Below, piece after piece: positions 59,501 to 64,000 of a stretch of 64,000 bases of DNA (positions are counted from its first letter, which is position 1; each line of letters opens with the position of its first letter). The position numbers were made by a program, and so were the translations under genes. The stretch comes from Ditylenchus dipsaci. Its lineage: Eukaryota > Nematoda > Chromadorea > Rhabditida > Anguinidae. Under the pieces are notes generated by a model. It did no database searches. It was not told the DNA's origin and was given only the letters and a program-made list of their open reading frames with translations. Location of the stretch: contig SADC01001204.1 in NCBI GenBank assembly GCA_004194705.1, positions 2,666,001-2,730,000 of the forward strand, in the 5' to 3' direction.

Positions 59501-62500
59501 AATAGCACCCTGTAGAATTGTGAACCAATATTTGGCCATATCCCTCAAAAGAAGTTGGAAGGGAGTTTAGCTTTGGTCCACCCTAGTGATTTTTGTGGTA
59601 GCAAGAGTAAAGTAAGCAAGCGTATCCTAGGAGGAACTCAAACATAAGTCTGAGATATGTTTGAGTACATCCTAACATACGCTGGCCTACCTACCCTACT
59701 CTTGCTACCACAAAAAACCAAAAAGAGGACCAAAAGTCACAATACAGAAATAATTTACAGGATATACAAGAACTGTTTGTTGACCCACAGTACACAAATG
59801 AGAATTCTGCAAATTTTTTCTCGCTTTTTTTAAATAATTAAAAATTAGAATGGTTTCCTATCGCGTAGAAAAAAGTATATTACGGAAATTTTGAAAATTT
59901 TTCAGTTTGTTTTGGGCACTAGTGTGGTGTCTGTGTCTAAAAATGCCTTGGTCTCTCCTGTAGTTTCTTCGAATAAAAACAGCAATGGAGGCGAAGCTGT
60001 TTTCCGAAAAAAACAAAAACGTGGTGGGACAAGGCATGTTGACACAGAAATCGCAGTGGCACCTAATTTCGTTCCATGCTCCATGAAAAAAAGTTATAAG
60101 GTCATTTTAACAATTCAATAGTTTTTTCTACTTAATAGATGCTAAGATAGTGCCTCAGAGTTTCACCATCCAATGAGTTTTTATTTTTGATACTAGTTCA
60201 AACTAGTTTGATACTAAAATATTGAAAAATGCCTCATAAAAATTAACTCAGCTCTGTATTTCCTCTAATAGTAGCCCTCCTCTAATAGTAGCCCACCCTC
60301 TGATAGTAGCCCCCCTAGAAGGGGGGTTGAAAAATAGTAGCCCCCTTGAAAATCGGCCTATTTAGGCTGATTTTGCACCCCTCTAATAGTAGCCGACCCT
60401 CTAATAGTAGCCCGCTCCCCTAGGAGGGGGTTGAAAAATAGTAGCCCATGGGCTGCTATTAGAGGAAATACGGTATTTATTGTATTTTAACCTAGATTGA
60501 GTACTCAAATCTTTCGATCTTTATGAAAATTATTACTAGTTCGTATTAGATGAAATACGTAGCTATACCATGTATAACTAGTACTACCAATTTTCCTTTT
60601 TGAGTGTTTAAAGTAAAAAAATGACTTCACGACTCTTTAGTACCAATCCATCAGCGTTTGAAGAAAATGTGACTCGACAAAAAAATTTAAATTGAAATTC
60701 GATTTAATTAAAAAAAACAATTTTTATAGTCAATCAAAACAGCAGCAGAACTCCAACAGTTCTACTGGCAGTGAGACTACAAGCAAGCACACCTATTCAC
60801 CAAGTAACAGTAACATTGATCCAGAACCACACTTACCTGGACAGCAAGACAAAGAAAGCCAAAGTTCGAACAGCTCCATTAAAATTGAAATCAAATCAGA
60901 TGTAGACGAGAACGACGAGCCTTGCTTTTCACCTAGTCGATTTAATTTTTGTGATGAGATAAAGGAAGAAAATATCGATCCACCTTCTCCTGCCCGCTCT
61001 GGACATTCAGATTCTTCATCTGCTACATCTAGTGATAATGCCACCTTTAGAATTCCTCCGATTAGTGGCAAGCGAAAAGGTTATGTTTCCAAGTATCTGC
61101 CTAGAGGTCTTACCAATACTTCTTCTCCAATTGTTAGAACGCTACGAGAAACTAAAACTGAGGAAAATTTGGCTGAAAATGATGTGCAAATGATACCAGG
61201 TAATAATTTAAATATTAGGTAGTGTCATAAATACGTTCGCTTTTCAAATAAAATTTTTGTGGTGTTGTGTTTTCTCCATAAAACTTTGTGAAAACTTTTC
61301 GAAAATCGACCTCTCATTTCGTGACTTAAAATATTGGTTACAAAATGATATGTAGGCCTTTAAAAAATTGTAAAAATTTTTGTAGAAAAAAATAATGCTA
61401 GAAAATTTTATTTTAAAAACTTAAACTTATTTATGACACAACCTAATAATTAGTAGAATTCCATATAGAGCTTTTATATGACTAGTAGCCTTTTTGGGAT
61501 ACCAACAAGTGAACTGCCCGAACTGTACGATCAAATTCGCAAATTCTGTTATAGCCATCTTGTAGAGCATAATCTATTTGTATAGTGTAGCCGGAGTGTC
61601 TTGGCGGACAGCGACAAAAATTTGAGTTCTAGATCAAAGAAAGTCAGAAAACCTCGAAAAACACCAATTTTGTATATATGGTGCTCCAATTCTCGGTGTT
61701 TTGTTTTTCCAGTGCCAAATCTGATCATCATGACCTTATGTCCTTTTGATTTTACGTCTAATAGTGTTGTTTTGAAAAAAATTGAGAGTTTTTTGATTAT
61801 TCAGATTTCCCCGATGCATGTCATGTCCGCCAAAAAAACTCCGGCTACACTATAAAAATCAATTGTGCTCTAGAAGATGACTTTAACAGGATTTGCGAAT
61901 TTGATCGTACAGTTCGGTTGTTTCCTTGTAAGTCAACTCTCGGTTTAAGGACAGAAGTTCGTTCCCACCTTGGTCCGACACTTTTTGACCCCGATTTTTC
62001 AATTTTTTTGTCATTGTGTTTTGAAATTCTGGTCCCAAAATTGCTAGGATTACGATTTTGCCGATCGTTTTTTAGAAATTCACGTTTTTTCTCTAACAAG
62101 CAAAAACTCAATAAAGGACAGGAATTTTTGAAAAACCCTGTCCTTAAAGGGGCATGCCCGTGCCCGACACGGAGAAAAGGCGGGGACCAGCACTTTTTTC
62201 TTTCTCGATCAAGTTTCACATGCATACGCATTCAGATTTTTTAAGTTTTCTGCCTAGTTTTAAAAGTAGTATAGGGTAATTAATATTAGATTTGACGCAA
62301 AACGAGTGAAAAATAGAACGATTCAAAAAAAATTGCTGGTCCCCGCCTTAACTTTTTGAAACGCACGGGCATGCCCCTTTAAGTTGAGATTTTAGAATTT
62401 CTGAAAAACGATCGGTAAAATCGAATCTTTGCGATATTTGAGACCAAACTGTTGAAACAGAACTGACGAGAAAAAATTAAAAAAGTCGTGCTAAAAAAGT

Positions 62501-64000
62501 GTCGGACCCAAGGTGGGAACGAACTTGGGCCATTCCTGTGAGTGTCCTTAAATTAAGAGGGGCTTGTATCGCTAAAATTATAGTGAAAGTTGAAGTGTAT
62601 AACAGAATTGGTTTTAGACGTAAAAATCAAAGAAGAACCTGATCCACAACCTTGGTGGACAAACGATAAAAAGCTGCGCTTGATCGCCATTTACAGAAAC
62701 CACCCCAAAATGTGGTGCAAAAGCCATCCTGGATACTTGAAACTGACTCCAAACAACAGAGCTGAACGCAGTAGAATTTTCAGCCAGATTACAAACGAGT
62801 TCAATCAGGACGAAGTATATCCCTTCTCAGGTACGTTTTAGTTTAAATTTATATCTCAACTTAGCTTTATCATTTAGAATCCGAAATAATCAGGCAAATC
62901 ACTTTTCTCAGAAAGGCTTACATCTCTTGCTTACGAGAAGTGGACAAGGCCAAGAAAAGCGGCCAAACAGTTCATCGTCCAGCTTGGCGTTTCTTCGAAG
63001 CTCTAAGGTTCTTTGGCGATTTGGGAAGACCGTTAGAGCGCAAGCCTTCTAGTAGTGAAACAACAGATGGTCCTGGTCAGGCTATCCCAAGCTCTATTTC
63101 TCATAAGACAAATGAACCTAGCAAAGAAAGGAAAGAAGATTTGTTAGGAAGCTTCCAAACGTCAGTCGTCTAGGAAAACGGCCCGCAGATGTATTGGAGA
63201 AGAAAAGAAAAAGGAATACGTCAACTTCATCTTCTTCATCTGACGATCAGCCTACAAGCAGCAAGCAAAGAAAAATCGCTGATGAAAATGAGTATTTTCT
63301 GGACTTGTCTTCTGAAGAATCTGAGTCTGCTCAAGGAGAGACTGATTCTGCAGACGCCAAATTAAATGTGGAGCTTCAAACAGAAAATAATCAAAGTACC
63401 GTGCGCACCTCCACTGATGATATTGCAAGATTCGGTAATTTTGATTTTTTTCAAATCGATAAAAAAATTGGCACAGGTGGAAAATTGGTTATTATTTTTG
63501 CCTTGGTGTCCCTTGTTATTTTTTCAAAAATATGATCTGGCCCCTTGTTGATTTGTTAAAAAAAAATGGGGAAATTTTTGCTTTTTAAATATCTTATTTT
63601 GGCTATTGCATCGTTAGATTTTGGATATAGTTAACGTTTACTGACCCACACCAAAAACCTAAACAAGCTGTAATAATAATAAGCTAGAATAGAAATCTGA
63701 GTTTACGAAAGTAGACTGGGTTGACTAAAATCACTTAATTGAAAGTATGGTAGGACGATTTAGCCCTCGGCTTTACTTATCAGATATTTCGCAACGAAAT
63801 ATGTAAAGTTTTAAGTAAATTTTTCCTTCAAAACTTCAAACTATAACAAACAAAAATTGCAATTTAGGTGAGTACGTCGCCAGTTCTCTCAACAGAATCA
63901 ATGAGTTTGATCCAGCTAAAGTGGTTCAAACGACCAAGACCATAAGAGACCTGTTGTTTGCTGCTGAATTTGAGAGACTATCTAACATCCCTGCTTCGAA
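56535..64000 (+). CDS. Multi-MADF-domain protein with BESS-like tail, 3' end cut
   Basis: Exons: 56535-56691 (Met), 56737-56893, 58239-58293, 58792-58879, 58929-59126, 59175-59337, 59906-60100, 60730-61199, 62618-62830, 62878-63434, 63868 to beyond 64000. MADF 1: RLIEAYKNHKPIWKK … HWKYFNSLQFLAEF; MADF 2: VVLINEYEKHPRLW … WTLFQDMRFLGD; MADF 3: RLIAIYRNHPKMWCK … WRFFEALRFFGDLG. Ser-rich acidic linkers carry IKIEIKSD and VKIKEEPD (SUMO-site-like). The last exon, EYVASSLNRINEFDPAKVV, resembles a BESS motif. MADF proteins (Adf-1 type) are nuclear DNA-binding factors; many derive from transposase partners. The first intron is GC-AG. It may be two genes: the 59906-60100 frame could end at 60121, and a new Met lies at 60621. 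One base is missing near 63141-63149 and probably at 59906. Confidence 0.85.
58520..58735. repeat. Foldback repeat family G, best-preserved copy
   Basis: CACTTAATTAACTTGGGGGA then CCAAGGCAATCATTTT; right arm AAATTGCCTTGGTCCCCAAG. In an intron of the MADF gene. Confidence 0.65.
59565..59725. repeat. Foldback repeat family G
   Basis: AGCTTTGGTCCACCCTAGTG left, AAAAAGAGGACCAAAAGT right; centre AACATAAGTCTGAGATATGT with TTGCTACCACA arms. In an intron of the MADF gene. Confidence 0.6.
60254..60475. repeat. MITE family A with tandem TCTAATAGTAGCCC units
   Basis: CTGTATTTCCTCTAATAG left (outermost bases diverged) and complement right. Inside, CTCTAATAGTAGCCC is repeated five times, so this family too can build tandem arms. 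Confidence 0.7.
61517..61917. repeat. Foldback element (GTACGATCAAATTCGCAAAT arms)
   Basis: Arms CCGAACTGTACGATCAAATT and complement; second inner pair TAGTGTAGCCGGAGTGTC and complement. No ORF. It ends 12 bp before the family B copy. Confidence 0.65.
61929..62556. mobile_element. Family B-like MITE with a nested inverted repeat
   Basis: Outer arms: AGAAGTTCGTTCCCACCTTG and complement (AAGGTGGGAACGAACTTG). Inner pair at 62143-62383: AAAGGGGCATGCCCGTGCCC and complement, with GGCGGGGACCAGC. In the intron before MADF exon 62618. Confidence 0.65.

Noticed and set aside
61849..62244. Overlapping open frames on both strands
   Set aside because: They lie in the palindromic family B-like element; frames are mirror images of one another.
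3664..63149. Programmed -1 frameshifting at TTTTGA/TTTTAA sites
   Set aside because: Two ABCA sites look like slippery stretches before stops, but the same one-base loss occurs in G, C and A runs and in all genes, including the transposon.

Overview
The window is AT-rich nuclear DNA of an invertebrate animal. Genes are split by introns (50 bp to several kb) with T-rich acceptors (TTTTAG, TTTCAG). A nematode is the best guess: the CHK kinase-like gene is of the type that is greatly expanded in nematodes (DUF1679-like, with an LLDWQ motif), the SEC14/GOLD gene is compatible, and several first coding exons start just after an acceptor-like site. The phylum remains an inference.

Layout. 1-3400: repeats plus the 3' end of an unidentified gene on + (about 1998-2350). 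3412-20551, minus: a nearly complete ABCA-subfamily ABC transporter of 23 recognisable exons and about 1,620 residues, with transposon debris in its introns. 22770-25048: a full-length Tigger/pogo DNA transposon with TA target duplication and a minus-strand transposase. 27727-32005, plus: a short VPS13/chorein-N-like gene. 34232-36712, minus: CHK kinase-like gene. 41673-45601, minus: SEC14-like protein with CRAL-TRIO and GOLD domains. 52523-52799, plus: a small secreted Cys/Ala-rich protein. 56535 to the window edge, plus: a gene (or two) with three MADF domains and a BESS-like tail, open at 64000. The remainder is dense non-autonomous DNA transposon material: several MITE families, foldback elements with termini made of short tandem repeats, a hAT element with an 8-bp duplication, a MULE-like MITE with a 9-bp duplication, Merlin and pogo transposase fragments, tRNA-derived SINE-like sequences and satellites.

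The genes look functionally unrelated: lipid transport (ABCA, SEC14, chorein), a kinase-like protein and a DNA-binding protein. I see no operon.

The most important technical observation is that almost every gene needs single-base insertions to stay in frame, nearly always inside a homopolymer (about 20 sites, all deletions, in five host genes and the transposon). This looks like uncorrected long-read homopolymer error, so automatic gene calls here would be fragmented or called pseudogenes. I did not find a convincing novel biological system. The most unusual structures are the foldback elements with tandem-repeat termini and their nesting.
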